A stretch of 64,000 nt of DNA from Petrolisthes cinctipes (lineage: Eukaryota > Arthropoda > Malacostraca > Decapoda > Porcellanidae): contig JAWQEG010000259.1 of NCBI GenBank assembly GCA_033782935.1, forward strand, positions 3,388,001 to 3,452,000, written 5' to 3'. Each line of letters opens with the position of its first letter. Position 1 is the first letter of the stretch. The notes below the pieces were generated by a model. That model searched no databases. It was not told the DNA's origin and saw nothing but the letters and a program-made list of their open reading frames with translations. Shown here piece by piece: positions 1 through 14,400 of this stretch. The translations under genes and the position numbers were made by a program.

Positions 1-3000
1 GGCATGTACAGATTGCTTCTGGGACCCCAAAATATTGAATTTTCGGGTGTTTTGAGCCTGAATTTGAGATATAAACGGGTACAGAAGATACATGCACATA
101 TTGACTTTGGGCACCAAAAATATCGATTTTCAGCATGTTTTTGGCCTGAATGTTGAAAATACTCTAACACGGAGTAGGCATGTACAGATCGCTTCTGGGA
201 CCCCAAAATATCGAATTTTCGGGTGTTTAGGGCCAGAATTTGAGATATAAACGGGTACAGAAGATGCATGCACATATCGACTTTTGGGCACCTTAAAGAT
301 CGATTTTCAGTATGTTTTTGGCCTGTATTTTGAAAATACTCTAACACGGAGTAGGCATGTACAGATACCTTCTGGGACCTCTAAATATCGAATTTTCGGG
401 TGTTTTGGGACTGAATTTGAGATATCGATTTTTTGGCACCTAAAATGTCGATTTTTAGCATGTTTTTAGCCTATATTTTGAAAATACTCTAACACTGAGT
501 AGGCATGTACAGATTGCTTCTGGGACCCCAAAATATTGAATTTTAGGGAATTTTGAGCCAGAATTTGAGATATAAACGGGTATTGAAGATGCATGCACAT
601 ATCGACTTTTGTTCACCTAAAAGATCGATTTTCAGTATGTTTTGAGCATGTATTTTGAAAATACTCTAATACGGAGTAGGCATGTACAGATCGCTTCTGG
701 GACCCCTAAATATCGAATTTTCGGGTGTTTTGGGACTGAATTTGAGATATCGACTTTTTGGCACCTAAAAGATCGATTTTTAGCATGTTTTTAGCCTATA
801 TTTTGAAAATATTCTAGCACTGTACAGATTGCTTCTGGGACCCCAAAATATTGAATTTTCGGGTGTTTTGAGCCTGAATTTGAGATATAAACGGGTACAG
901 AAGATACATGCACATATTGACTTTGGGCACCAAAAATATCGATTTTCAGCATGTTTTGGGCCTGAATTTTGAAAATAATCTAACACGGAGTAGGCATGTA
1001 CAGATTGCTTCTGGGACCCCAAAATATTGAATTTTCGGGTGTTTTGAGCCTGAATTTGAGATATAAACGGGTATTGAAGATGCATGCACATATCGACTTT
1101 TGTGCACCTAAAAGATCGATTTTCAGTATGTTTTTAGCCTATATTTTGAAAATATTCTAGCACTGAGTAGGCATGTACAGATTGCTTCTGGGACCCCAAA
1201 ATATTGAATTTTCGGGTGTTTTGAGCCTGAATTTGAGATATAAACGGGTACAGAAGATGCATGCACATATCGACTTTTGGGCACCAAAAAGATCGATTTT
1301 CAGTATGTTTTTGGCCTCTATTTTGAAACACGGAGTAGGCATGTACAGATACCTTCTGGGACCTCTAAATATCGAATTTTCGGGTGTTTTGGGACTGAAT
1401 TTGAGATATCGATTTTTTGGCACCTAAAATGTCGATTTTTAGCATGTTTTTAGCCTATATTTTGAAAATATTCTAGCACTGTGTAGGCATGTACAGATTG
1501 CTTCTGGGACCCCAAAATATTGAATTTTCGGGTGTTTTGAGCCTGAATTTGAGATATAAACTGGTACAGAAGATACATGCACATATTGACTTTGGGCATC
1601 TAAAATATCGATTTTCAGCATGTTTTGGGCCTGTATTTTGAAAATACTCTAACACTGAGTAGGCATGTACAGATTGCTTCTGGGACCCCAAAATATTGAA
1701 TTTTCGGGTGTTTTGAGCCTGAATTTGAGATATAAACGGGTACTGAAGATGCATACACATATCGACTTTTGTGCACATAAAAGATCGATTTTCAGTATGT
1801 TTTGAGCATGTATTTTGAAAATACTCTAACACGGAGTAGGCATGTACAGATCGCTTCTGGAACCCCTAAATATCGAATTTTCGGGTGTTTTGGGACTGAA
1901 TTTGAGATATCGATTTTTTGGCACCTAAAATGTCGATTTTTAGCATGTTTTTAGCCTATATTTTGAAAATATTCTAGCACTGTGTAGGCATGTATAGATT
2001 GCTTCTGGGACCCCAAAATATTGAATTTTTTGGTGTTTTGAGCCTGAATTTGAGATATAAACGGGTACAGAAGATACATGCACATATTGACTTTGGGCAT
2101 CTAAAATATCGATTTTCAGCATGTTTTGGGCCTGTATTTTGAAAATACTCTAACACTGAGTAGGCATGTACAGATCGCTTCTGGGACCCCAAAATATTGA
2201 ATTTTCGGGTGTTTTGAGCCTGAATTTGAGATATAAACGGGTACTGAAGATGCATGCACATATTGACTTTGGGCACCAAAAATATCGATTTTCAGCATGT
2301 TTTGGGCCTGAATTTTGAAAATACTCTAACACGGAGTAGGCATGTACAGATCGCTTCTGGGACCCCAAAATATCGAATTTTCGGGTGTTTAGGGCCAGAA
2401 TTTGCGATGTAATCGGGTACAGAAGATGCATGCACATATCGACTTTTGGGCACCTAAAAGATCGATTTTCAGTATGTTTTTGGCCTATATTTTGAAAATA
2501 TTCTAGCACTGTACAGATCGCTTCTGGGACCCCAAAATATCGAATTTTCGGGTGTTTAGGGCCAGAATTTGAGATATAAACGGGTACAGAAGATGCATGC
2601 ACATATCGACTTTTGGGCACCTAAAAGATCGATTTTAAGTATGTTTTTGGCCTGTATTTTGAAAATACTCTAACACGGAGTAGGCATGTACAGATACCTT
2701 CTGGGACCTCTAAATATCGAATTTTCGGGTGTTTTGGGACAGAATTTGAGATATCGATTTTTTGGCACCTAAAATGTCGATTTTTAGCATGTTTTTAGCC
2801 TATATTTTGAAAATATTCTAGCACTGTGTAGGCATGTCCAGATTGCTTCTTGGACCCCAAAATATTGAACTTTCGGGTGTTTTGAGCCTAAATTTGAGAT
2901 ATAAACGGGAACAGAAGATATATGCATATATTGACTTTGGGCATCAAAAATATCGATTTTCAGCATGTTTTGGGCCTGTATTTTGAAAATACTCTAACAC

Positions 3001-6000
3001 TGAGTAGGCATGTACAGATTGCTTCTGGGACCCCAAAATATTGAATTTTCGGGTGTTTTGAGCCTGAATTTGAGATATAAACGGGTACTGAAGATGCATG
3101 CACATATCGACTTTTGTGCACCTAAAAGATCGATTTTCAGTATGTTTTGAGCATGTATTTTGAAAATACTCTAACACGGAGTAGGCATGTACAGATCGCT
3201 TCCGGGACCCCTAAATATCGAATTTTCGGGTGTTTTAGGACTGAATTTGAGATATCGACTTTTTGGCACCTAAAAGATCGATTTTTAGCATGTTTTTAGC
3301 CTATATTTTGAAAATATTCTAGCACTGTACATATTGCTTCTGGGACCCCAAAATATTGAATTTTCGGGTGTTTTGAGCCTGAATTTGAGATATAAACGGG
3401 TACAGAAGATACATGCACATATTGACTTTGGGCACCAAAAATATCGATTTTCAGCATGTTTTGGGCCTGAATTTTGAAAATACTCTAACACTGAGTAGGC
3501 ACGTACAGATCGCTTCTGGGACCCCAAAATATCGAATTTTCGGGTGTTTAGGGCCTGAATTTGAGATATAAACGGGTACAGAAGATGCATGCACATATCG
3601 ACTTTTGGGCACCTAAAAGATCGATTTTCAGTATGTTTTTGGCCTGTATTTTGAAAATACTCGAACACGGACTAGGCATGTACAGATACCTTCTGGGACC
3701 TCTAAATATCGAATTTTCGGGTGTTTTGGGACTGAATTTGATATATCGATTTTTTGGCACCTAAAATGTCGATTTTTAGCATGTTTTTAGCCTATATTTT
3801 GAAAATATTCTAGCACTGTGTAGGCATGTACAGTTTGCTTCTGGGACCCCAAAATATTGAATTTTCGGGTGTTTTGAGCCTGAATTTGAGATATAAACTG
3901 GTACAGAAGATACATGCCCATATTGACTTTGGGCATCTAAAATATCGATTTTCAGCATGTTTTGGGCCTGTATTTTGAAAATACTCTAACACTGAGTAGG
4001 CATGTACAGATTGCTTCTGGGACCCAAAAATATTGAATTTTCGGGTGTTTTGAGCCTTAATTTGAGATATAAACGGGTACTGAAGATGCATGCACATATC
4101 GACTTTTGTGCACATAAAAGATCGATTTTCAGTATGTTTTGAGCATGTATTTTGAAAATACTCTAACACGGAGTAGGCATGTACAGATCGCTTCTGGGAC
4201 CCCTAAATATCGAATTTTCGGGTGTTTTGGGACTGAATTTGAGATATCGATTTTTTGGCACCTAAAATGTCGATTTTTAGCATGTTTTTAGCCTATATTT
4301 TGAAAATATTCTCGCACTGAGTAGGCATGTATAGATTGCTTCTGGGACCCCAAAATATTGAATTTTTTGGTGTTTTGAGCCTGAATTTGAGATATAAACG
4401 GGTACAGAAGATACATGCACATATTGACTTTGGGCATCTAAAATATCGATTTTCAGCATGTTTTGGGCCTGTATATTGAAAATACTCTAACACTGAGTAG
4501 GCATGTACAGATTGCTTCTGGGACCCCAAAATATTGAATTTTCGGGTGTTTTGAGCCTGAATTTGAGATATAAACGGGTACTGAAGATGCATGCACATAT
4601 CGACTTTTGTGCACCTAAAAGACCGATTTTCAGTATGTTTTGAGCATGTATTTTGAAAATACTCTAACACGGAGTAGACATGTACAGATCGCTTCTGGGA
4701 CCCCTAAATATCGAATTTTCGGGTGTTTTGGGACTGAATTTGAGATATCGACTTTTTGGCACCTAAAAGATCGATTTTTAGCATGTTTTTAGCCTATATT
4801 TTGAAAATATTCTAGCACTGTACAGATTGCTTCTGGGACCCCAAAATATTGAATTTTCGGGTGTTTTGAGCCTGAATTTGAGATATAAACGGGTACAGAA
4901 GATACATGCACATATTGACTTTGGGCACCAAAAATATCGATTTTCAGCATGTTTTGGGCCTGAATTTTGAAAATACTCTAACACGGAGTAGCCATGTACA
5001 GATCGCTTCTGGGACCCCAAAATATCGAATTTTCGGGTGTTTAGGGCCAGAATTTGCGATGTAATCGGGTACAGAAGATGCATGCACATATCGACTTTTG
5101 GGCACCTAAAAGATCGATTTTCAGTATGTTTTTGGCCTATATTTTGAAAATATTCTAGCACTGTACAGATCGCTTCTGGGACCCCAAAATATCGAATTTT
5201 CGGGTGTTTAGGGCCAGAATTTGAGATATAAACGGGTACAGAAGATGCATGCACATATCGACTTTTGGGCACCTAAAAGATCGATTTTAAGTATGTTTTT
5301 GGCCTGTATTTTGAAAATACTCTAACACGGAGTAGGCATGTACAGATACCTTCTGGGACCTCTAGATATCGAATTTTCGGGTGTTTTGGGACTGAATGTG
5401 AGATATCGATTTTTTGGCACCTAAAATGTCGATTTTTAGCATGTTTTTAGCCTATATTTTGAAAATATTCTAGCACTGTGTAGGCATGTACAGATTGCTT
5501 CTGGGACCCCAAAATATTGAATTTTCGGGTGTTTTGAGCCTGAATTTGAGATATAAACGGGTACAGAAGATACATGCACATATTGACTTTGGGCATCTAA
5601 AATATCGATTTTCAGCATGTTTTGGGCCTGTATTTTGAAAATACTCTAACACTGAGTAGGCATGTACAGATTGCTTCTGGGACCCCAAAATATTGAATTT
5701 TCGGGTGTTTTGAGCCTGAATTTGAGATATAAACGGGTACTGAAGATGCATGCACATATCGACTTTTGTGCACCTAAAAGATCGATTTTCAGTATGTTTT
5801 GAGCATGTATTTTGAAAATACTCTAACACGGAGTAGGCATGTACAGATCGCTTCTGGGACCCCTAAATATCGAATTTTCGGGTGTTTTGGGACTGAATTT
5901 GAGATATCGACTTTTTGGCACCTAAAAGATCGATTTTTAGCATGTTTTTAGCCTATATTTTGAAATTATTCTAGCACTGTACAGATTGCTTCTGGGACCC

Positions 6001-6610
6001 CAAAATATTGAATTTTTGGGTGTTTTGAGCATGAATTTGAGATATAAACGGGTACAGAAGATACATGCACATATTGACTTTGGGCACCAAAATTATCGAT
6101 TTTCAGCATGTTTTGGGCCTGAATTTTGAAAATACTCTAACACGGAGTAGGCATGTACAGATCGCTTCTGGGACCCCAAAATATCGAATTTTCGGGTGTT
6201 TTGGGACTGAATTTGATATATCGACTTTTTGGCACCTAAAAGATCGATTTTTAGCATGTTTTTTGCCTATATTTTGAAAATATTCTAGCAATGTACAGAT
6301 CGCTTCTGGGACCCCAAAATATCGAATTTTCGGGTGTTTAGGGCCAGAATTTGAGATATAAACAAGTACAGAAGATGCATGCACATATCGACTTTTGGGC
6401 ACCTAAAAGATCGATTTTAAGTATGTTTTTGGCCTGTATTTTGAAAATACTCTAACACGGAGTAGGCATGTACAGATACCTTCTGGGACCTCTAAATATC
6501 GAATTTTCGGGTGTTTTGGAACTGAATTTGAGATATCGATTTTTTGGCACCTAAAATGTCGATTTTTAGCATGTTTTTAGCCTATATTTTGAAAATATTC
6601 TAGCACTGTG
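1..6610 (+). repeat. Shuffled hexamer region with internal copies at 2,337 and 2,652 bp
   Basis: This region holds mixed 501- and 491-bp trimers of both types. The rare string GTGCACATAA occurs at 1,771 and 4,108, and GAATTTTTTGGTG follows GTATAGATTGC near 1,990 and 4,328, both at an offset of 2,337 bp. The rare GCGATGTAATCGGG occurs at 2,404 and 5,056, an offset of 2,652 bp. So two overlapping duplications, or one duplication with later changes, shaped the segment. A 9-bp loss near 1,328 (TTTTGAAACACGG) shortens one B monomer to 168 bp. No gene is visible. Confidence 0.8.
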
Positions 6611-6614
6611 TAGG

Positions 6615-9018
6615 CATGTACAGATTGCTTCTGGGACCCCAAAATATTGAATTTTCGGGTGTTTTGAGCCTGAATTTGAGATATAAACGGGTACAGAAGA
6701 TACATGCACATATTGACTTTGGGCATCTAAAATATCGATTTTCAGCATGTTTTGGGCCTGTATTTTGAAAATACTGAATTTGAGATATAAACGGGTACTG
6801 AAGATGCATGCACATATCGACTTTTGTGCACCTAAAAGATCGATTTTCAGTATGTTTTGAGCATGTATTTTGAAAATACTCTAACACGGAGTAGGCATGT
6901 ACAGATCGCTTCTGGGACCCCTAAATATCGAATTTTCGGGTGTTTTGGGACTGAATTTGAGATATCGACTTTTTGGCACCTAAAAGATCGATTTTTAGCA
7001 TGTTTTTAGCCTATATTTTGAAAATATTCTAGCACTGTATAGATTGCTTCTGGGACCCAAAAATATTGAATTTTCGGGTGTTTTGAGCCTGAATTTGAGA
7101 TATAAACGGGTACAGAAGATACATGCACATTTTGACTTTGGGCACCAAAAATATCGATTTTCAGCATGTTTTGGGCCTGAATTTTGAAAATACTCTAACA
7201 CGGAGTAGGCATGTACAGATCGCTTCTGGGACCCCAAAATATCGAATTTTCGGGTGTTTAGGGCCAGAATTTGAGATGTAATCGGGTACAGAAGATGCAT
7301 GCACATATCGCCTTTTGGGCACCTAAAAGATCGATTTTCAGTATGTTTTTGGCCTGTATTTTGAAAATACTCTAACACGGAGTAGGCATGTACAGATACC
7401 TTCTGGGACCTCTAAATATCGAATTTTCGGGTGTTTTGGGACTGAATTTGAGATATCGATTTCTTGGCACCTAAAATGTCGATTTTTAGCATGTTTTTAG
7501 CCTATATTTTGAAAATATTCTAGCACTGTACAGATCGCTTCTGGGACCCCAAAATATCGAATTTTCGGGTGTTTAGGGCCAGAATTTGAGATATAAACGG
7601 GTACAGAAGATGCATGCACATATCGACTTTTGGGCACCTAAAAGATCGATTTTAAGTATGTTTTTGGCCTGTATTTTGAAAATACTCTAACACGGAGTAG
7701 GCATGTACAGATACCTTCTGGGACCTCTAAATATCGAATTTTCGGGTGTTTTGGGACTGAATTTGAGATATCGATTTTTTGGCACCTAAAATGTCGATTT
7801 TTAGCATGTTTTTAGCCTATATTTTGAAAATATTCTAGCACTGTGTAGGCATGTACAGATTGCTTCTGGGACCCCAAAATATTGAATTTTCGGGTGTTTT
7901 GAGCCTGAATTTGAGATATAAACGGGTACAGAAGATACATGCACATATTGACTTTGGGCATCTAAAATATCGATTTTCAGCATGTTTTGGGCCTGTATTT
8001 TGCAAATACTCTAACACTGAGTAGGCATGTACAGATTGCTTCTGGGACCCCAAAATATTGAATTTTCGGGTGTTTTGAGCCTGAATTTGAGATATAAACG
8101 GGTACTGAAGATGCATGCACATATCGACTTTTGTGCACCTAAAAGATCGATTTTTAGTATGTTCTGAGCATGTATTTTGAAAATACTCTAACACGGAGTA
8201 GGCATGTACAGATCGCTTCTGGGACCCCTAAATATCGAATTTTCGGGTATTTTGGGACTGAATTTGAGATATCGACTTTTTGGCACCTAAAAGATCGATT
8301 TTTAGCATGTTTCTAGCCTATATTTTGAAAATATTCTAGCACTGTTCAGATTGCTTCTGGGACCCCAAAATATTGAATTTTCGGGTGTTTTGAGCCTGAA
8401 TTTGAGATATAAACGGGTACAGAAGATACATGCACATATTGACTTTGGGCACCAAATATATCGATTTTCAGCATGTTTTGGGCCTGAATTTTGAAAATAC
8501 TCTAACACGGAGTAGGCATGTACAGATCGCTTCTGGGACCCCAAAATATCGAATTTTCGGGTATTTAGGGCCAGAATTTGAGATATAATCGGGTACAGAA
8601 GATGCATGCACATATCGACTTTTGGGCACCTAAAAGATCGATTTTCAGTATGTTTTTGGCCTGTATTTTGAAAATACTCTAACACGGAGTAGGCATGTAC
8701 AGATACCTTCTGGGACCTCTAAATATCGAATTTTCGGGTGTTTTGGGACTGAATTTGAGATATCGATTTTTTGGCACCTAAAATGTCGATTTTTAGCATG
8801 TTTTTAGCCTATATTTTGAAAATATTCTAGCACTGTGTAGGCATGTACAGATTGCTTCTGGGACCCCAAAATATTGAATTTTCGGGTGTTTTGAGCCTGA
8901 ATTTGAGATATAAACGGGTACTGAAGATGCATGCACATATCGACTTTTGTGCACCTAAAAGATCGATTTTCAGTATGTTTTGAGTATATATTTTGAAAAT
9001 ACTCTAACACGGAGTAGG
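6615..9018 (+). repeat. 2,404-bp block, copy 1
   Basis: First copy of a block repeated immediately downstream at an offset of 2,404 bp. Private variants found in both copies include GTATAGATTGC (7,037), ATCGCCTTTTGGG (7,307), ATCGATTTCTTGG (7,456), GTTCTGAGCATG (8,161), GCACTGTTCAG (8,340) and CCAAATATATCG (8,452). It also contains a monomer with a 72-bp internal deletion at about 6,776. I saw no difference between the copies at the variants I checked. Confidence 0.88.
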
Positions 9019-11422
9019 CATGTACAGATTGCTTCTGGGACCCCAAAATATTGAATTTTCGGGTGTTTTGAGCCTGAATTTGAGATATAAACGGGTACAG
9101 AAGATACATGCACATATTGACTTTGGGCATCTAAAATATCGATTTTCAGCATGTTTTGGGCCTGTATTTTGAAAATACTGAATTTGAGATATAAACGGGT
9201 ACTGAAGATGCATGCACATATCGACTTTTGTGCACCTAAAAGATCGATTTTCAGTATGTTTTGAGCATGTATTTTGAAAATACTCTAACACGGAGTAGGC
9301 ATGTACAGATCGCTTCTGGGACCCCTAAATATCGAATTTTCGGGTGTTTTGGGACTGAATTTGAGATATCGACTTTTTGGCACCTAAAAGATCGATTTTT
9401 AGCATGTTTTTAGCCTATATTTTGAAAATATTCTAGCACTGTATAGATTGCTTCTGGGACCCAAAAATATTGAATTTTCGGGTGTTTTGAGCCTGAATTT
9501 GAGATATAAACGGGTACAGAAGATACATGCACATTTTGACTTTGGGCACCAAAAATATCGATTTTCAGCATGTTTTGGGCCTGAATTTTGAAAATACTCT
9601 AACACGGAGTAGGCATGTACAGATCGCTTCTGGGACCCCAAAATATCGAATTTTCGGGTGTTTAGGGCCAGAATTTGAGATGTAATCGGGTACAGAAGAT
9701 GCATGCACATATCGCCTTTTGGGCACCTAAAAGATCGATTTTCAGTATGTTTTTGGCCTGTATTTTGAAAATACTCTAACACGGAGTAGGCATGTACAGA
9801 TACCTTCTGGGACCTCTAAATATCGAATTTTCGGGTGTTTTGGGACTGAATTTGAGATATCGATTTCTTGGCACCTAAAATGTCGATTTTTAGCATGTTT
9901 TTAGCCTATATTTTGAAAATATTCTAGCACTGTACAGATCGCTTCTGGGACCCCAAAATATCGAATTTTCGGGTGTTTAGGGCCAGAATTTGAGATATAA
10001 ACGGGTACAGAAGATGCATGCACATATCGACTTTTGGGCACCTAAAAGATCGATTTTAAGTATGTTTTTGGCCTGTATTTTGAAAATACTCTAACACGGA
10101 GTAGGCATGTACAGATACCTTCTGGGACCTCTAAATATCGAATTTTCGGGTGTTTTGGGACTGAATTTGAGATATCGATTTTTTGGCACCTAAAATGTCG
10201 ATTTTTAGCATGTTTTTAGCCTATATTTTGAAAATATTCTAGCACTGTGTAGGCATGTACAGATTGCTTCTGGGACCCCAAAATATTGAATTTTCGGGTG
10301 TTTTGAGCCTGAATTTGAGATATAAACGGGTACAGAAGATACATGCACATATTGACTTTGGGCATCTAAAATATCGATTTTCAGCATGTTTTGGGCCTGT
10401 ATTTTGCAAATACTCTAACACTGAGTAGGCATGTACAGATTGCTTCTGGGACCCCAAAATATTGAATTTTCGGGTGTTTTGAGCCTGAATTTGAGATATA
10501 AACGGGTACTGAAGATGCATGCACATATCGACTTTTGTGCACCTAAAAGATCGATTTTTAGTATGTTCTGAGCATGTATTTTGAAAATACTCTAACACGG
10601 AGTAGGCATGTACAGATCGCTTCTGGGACCCCTAAATATCGAATTTTCGGGTATTTTGGGACTGAATTTGAGATATCGACTTTTTGGCACCTAAAAGATC
10701 GATTTTTAGCATGTTTCTAGCCTATATTTTGAAAATATTCTAGCACTGTTCAGATTGCTTCTGGGACCCCAAAATATTGAATTTTCGGGTGTTTTGAGCC
10801 TGAATTTGAGATATAAACGGGTACAGAAGATACATGCACATATTGACTTTGGGCACCAAATATATCGATTTTCAGCATGTTTTGGGCCTGAATTTTGAAA
10901 ATACTCTAACACGGAGTAGGCATGTACAGATCGCTTCTGGGACCCCAAAATATCGAATTTTCGGGTATTTAGGGCCAGAATTTGAGATATAATCGGGTAC
11001 AGAAGATGCATGCACATATCGACTTTTGGGCACCTAAAAGATCGATTTTCAGTATGTTTTTGGCCTGTATTTTGAAAATACTCTAACACGGAGTAGGCAT
11101 GTACAGATACCTTCTGGGACCTCTAAATATCGAATTTTCGGGTGTTTTGGGACTGAATTTGAGATATCGATTTTTTGGCACCTAAAATGTCGATTTTTAG
11201 CATGTTTTTAGCCTATATTTTGAAAATATTCTAGCACTGTGTAGGCATGTACAGATTGCTTCTGGGACCCCAAAATATTGAATTTTCGGGTGTTTTGAGC
11301 CTGAATTTGAGATATAAACGGGTACTGAAGATGCATGCACATATCGACTTTTGTGCACCTAAAAGATCGATTTTCAGTATGTTTTGAGTATATATTTTGA
11401 AAATACTCTAACACGGAGTAGG
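9019..11422 (+). repeat. 2,404-bp block, copy 2
   Basis: Second copy. It has the same private variants as copy 1, shifted by 2,404 bp, including the 72-bp deletion at about 9,180. The crossover between copies falls between 9,014 and 9,128: the left side reads ACACGGAGTAGG as at 11,414, and the right side reads GGGCATCTAAA as at 6,722. The downstream end coincides with the start of the next duplicated block. Confidence 0.88.
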
Positions 11423-14400
11423 CATGTACAGATTGCTTCTGGGACCCCAAAATATTGAATTTTCGGGTGTTTTGAGCCTGAATTTGAGATATAAACGGGT
11501 ACAGAAGATACATGCACATATTGACTTTGGGCACCAAAAATATCGATTTTCAGCATGTTTTGGGCCTGAATTTTGAAAATACTCTAACACGGAAGTAGGC
11601 ATGTACAGATCGCTTCTGGGACCCAAAAATATCGAATTTTCGGGTGTTTAGGGCCAGAATTTGAGATATAAACGGGTACAGAAGATGCATGCACATATCG
11701 ACTTTTAGGCACCTAAAAGATCGATTTTCAGTATGTTTTTTTGCTGTATTTTGAAAATACTCTAACACGGAGTAGGCATGTACAGATACCTTCTGGGACC
11801 TCTAAATATCGAATTTTCGGGTGTTTTGGGACTGAATTTGATATATCGATTTTTTGGCACCTAAAATGTCGATTTTTAGCATGTTTTTAGCCTATATTTT
11901 GAAAATATTCTAGCACTGTGTAGGCATGTACAGATTGCTTCTGGGACCCCAAAATATTGAATTTTCGGGTGTTTTGAGCCTGAATTTGAGATATAAACGG
12001 GTACAGAAGATACATGCACATATTGACTCTGGGCATCTAAAATATCGATTTTCAGCATGTTTTGGGCCTGTATTTTGAAAATACTCTAACACAAAGTAGG
12101 CATGTACAGATTGCTTCTGGGAACCCAAAATATTGAATTTTTGGGTGTTTTGAGCCTGAATTTGAGATATAAACGGGTACTGAAGATGCATGCACATATC
12201 GACTTTTGTGCACCTAAAAGATCGATTTTCAGTATGTTTTGAGCATGTATTTTGAAAATACTCTAACACGGAGTAGGCATGTACAGATCGCTTCTGGGAC
12301 GCCTAAATATCGAATTTTCGGGTGTTTTGGGACTGAATTTGAGATATCGACTTTTTGGCACCTAAAAGATCGATTTTAGCATGTTTTTAGCCTATATTTT
12401 GAAAATATTCTAGCACTGTACAGATTGCTTCTGGGACCCCAAAATATTGAATTTTCGGGTGTTTTGAGCCTGAATTTGAGATATAAACGGGTACAGAAGA
12501 TACATGCAGATATTAACTTTGGGCATCTAAAATATCGATTTTCAGCATGTTTTGGGCCTGTATTTTGAAAATACTCTAACACTGTACAGATTGCTTCTGG
12601 GACCCCAAAATATTGAATTTTCGGGTGTTTTGAGCCTGAATTTGAGATATAAACGGGTACTGAAGATGCATGCACATATCGACTTTTGTGCACCTAAAAG
12701 ATCGATTTTCAGTATGTTTTGAGCATGTATTTTGAAAATACTCTAACACGGAGTAGGCATGTACAGATCGCTTCTAGGACCCCTAAATATCGAATTTTCG
12801 GGTGTTTTGGGTCTGAATTTGAGATATCGACTTTTTGGCACCTAAAAGATCGATTTTTAGCATGTTTTTAGCCTATATTTTGAAAATATTCTAGCACTGA
12901 GTAGGCATGTACAGATTGCTTCTGGGACCCCATAATATTGAATTTTCGGGTGTTTTGAGCCTGAATTTGAGATATAAACGGGTACAGAAGATACATGCAC
13001 ATATTGACTATGGGCACACAAAATATCGATTTTCAGCATGTTTTGGGCCTGAATTTTGAAAATACTCTAACACGGAGTAGGCATGTACAGATCGCTTCTG
13101 GGACCCCAAAATATCGAATTTTCGTGTGTTTAGGGCCAGAATTTGAGATATAAACGGGTACAGAAGATGCATGCACATATCGACTTTTGGGCACCTAAAA
13201 GATCGATTTTCAGTATGTTTTTGGCCTGTATTTTGAAAATACTCTAACACGGAGTAGGCATGTACAGATCGCTTCTGGGACCTCTAAATATCGAATTTTC
13301 GGGTGTTTTGGGACTGAATTTGAGATATCGATTTTTTGGCACCTAAAATGTCGATTTTCAGCATGTTTTTAGCCTATATTTTGAAAATATTCTAGCACTG
13401 TGTAGGCATGTACAGATTGCTTCTGGGACCCCAAAATATTGAATTTTAGGGTGTTTTGAGCCTGAATTTGAGATATAAACGGGTACAGAAGATACATACA
13501 CATATTGACTTTGGGCACCAAAAATATCAATTTTCAGCATGTTTTGGGCCTGAATTTTGAAAATACTCTAACACTGAGTAGGCATGTACAGATTGCTTCT
13601 GGGACCCCAAAATATTGAATTTTCGGGTGTTTTGAGCCTGAATTTGAGATATAAACGGATACTGAAGATGCATGCACATATCGACTTTTGTGCACCTAAA
13701 AGATCGATTTTCAGTATGTTTTGAGCATGTATTTTGAAAATACTCTAACACGGAGTAGGCATGTACAGATCGCTTCTGGGACCCCTAAATATCGAATTTT
13801 CGGGTGTTTTGGGACTGAATTTGAGATATCGACTTTTTGGCACCTAAAAGATCGATTTTTAGCATGTTTTTAGCCTATATTTTGAAAATATTCTAGCACT
13901 GAGTAGGCATGTACAGATTGCTTTTGGGACCCCAAAATATTGAATTTTCGGGTGTTTTGAGCCTGAATTTGAGATATAAACGGGTACAGAAGATACATGC
14001 ACATATTGACTTTGGGCATCTAAAATATCGATTTTTAGCATGTTTTTAGCCTATATTTTGAAAATATTCTAGCACTGAGTAGGCATGTACAGATTGCTTC
14101 TGGGACCCCAAAATATTGAATTTTCGGGTGTTTTGAGCCTGAATTTGAGATATAAACGGGTACTGAAGATGCATGCACATATCGACTTTTGTGCACCTAA
14201 AAGATCGATTTTCAGTATGTTTTGAGCATGTATTTTGAAAATACTCTAACACGGAGTAGGCATGTACAGATCGCTTCTGGGACCCCTAAATATCGAATTT
14301 TCGGGTGTTTTGGGACTGAATTTGAGATATCGACTTTTTGGCACCTAAAAGATCGATTTTTAGAATGTTTTTAGCCTATATTTTGAAAATATTCTAGCAC
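11415..14400 (+). repeat. 2,986-bp block, copy 1
   Basis: Six trimers long. Private variants shared with the next copy include the inserted base in ACGGAAGTAGG (about 11,590), GTTTTTTTGCTG (11,736), GACTCTGGGCATC (12,026), ACACAAAGTAGG (12,092), GGGACGCCTAAAT (12,297), CGATTTTAGC with one T lost (12,371) and GACTATGGGCACACAAAAT (13,006). Edges are uncertain by about 60 bp. Confidence 0.88.
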
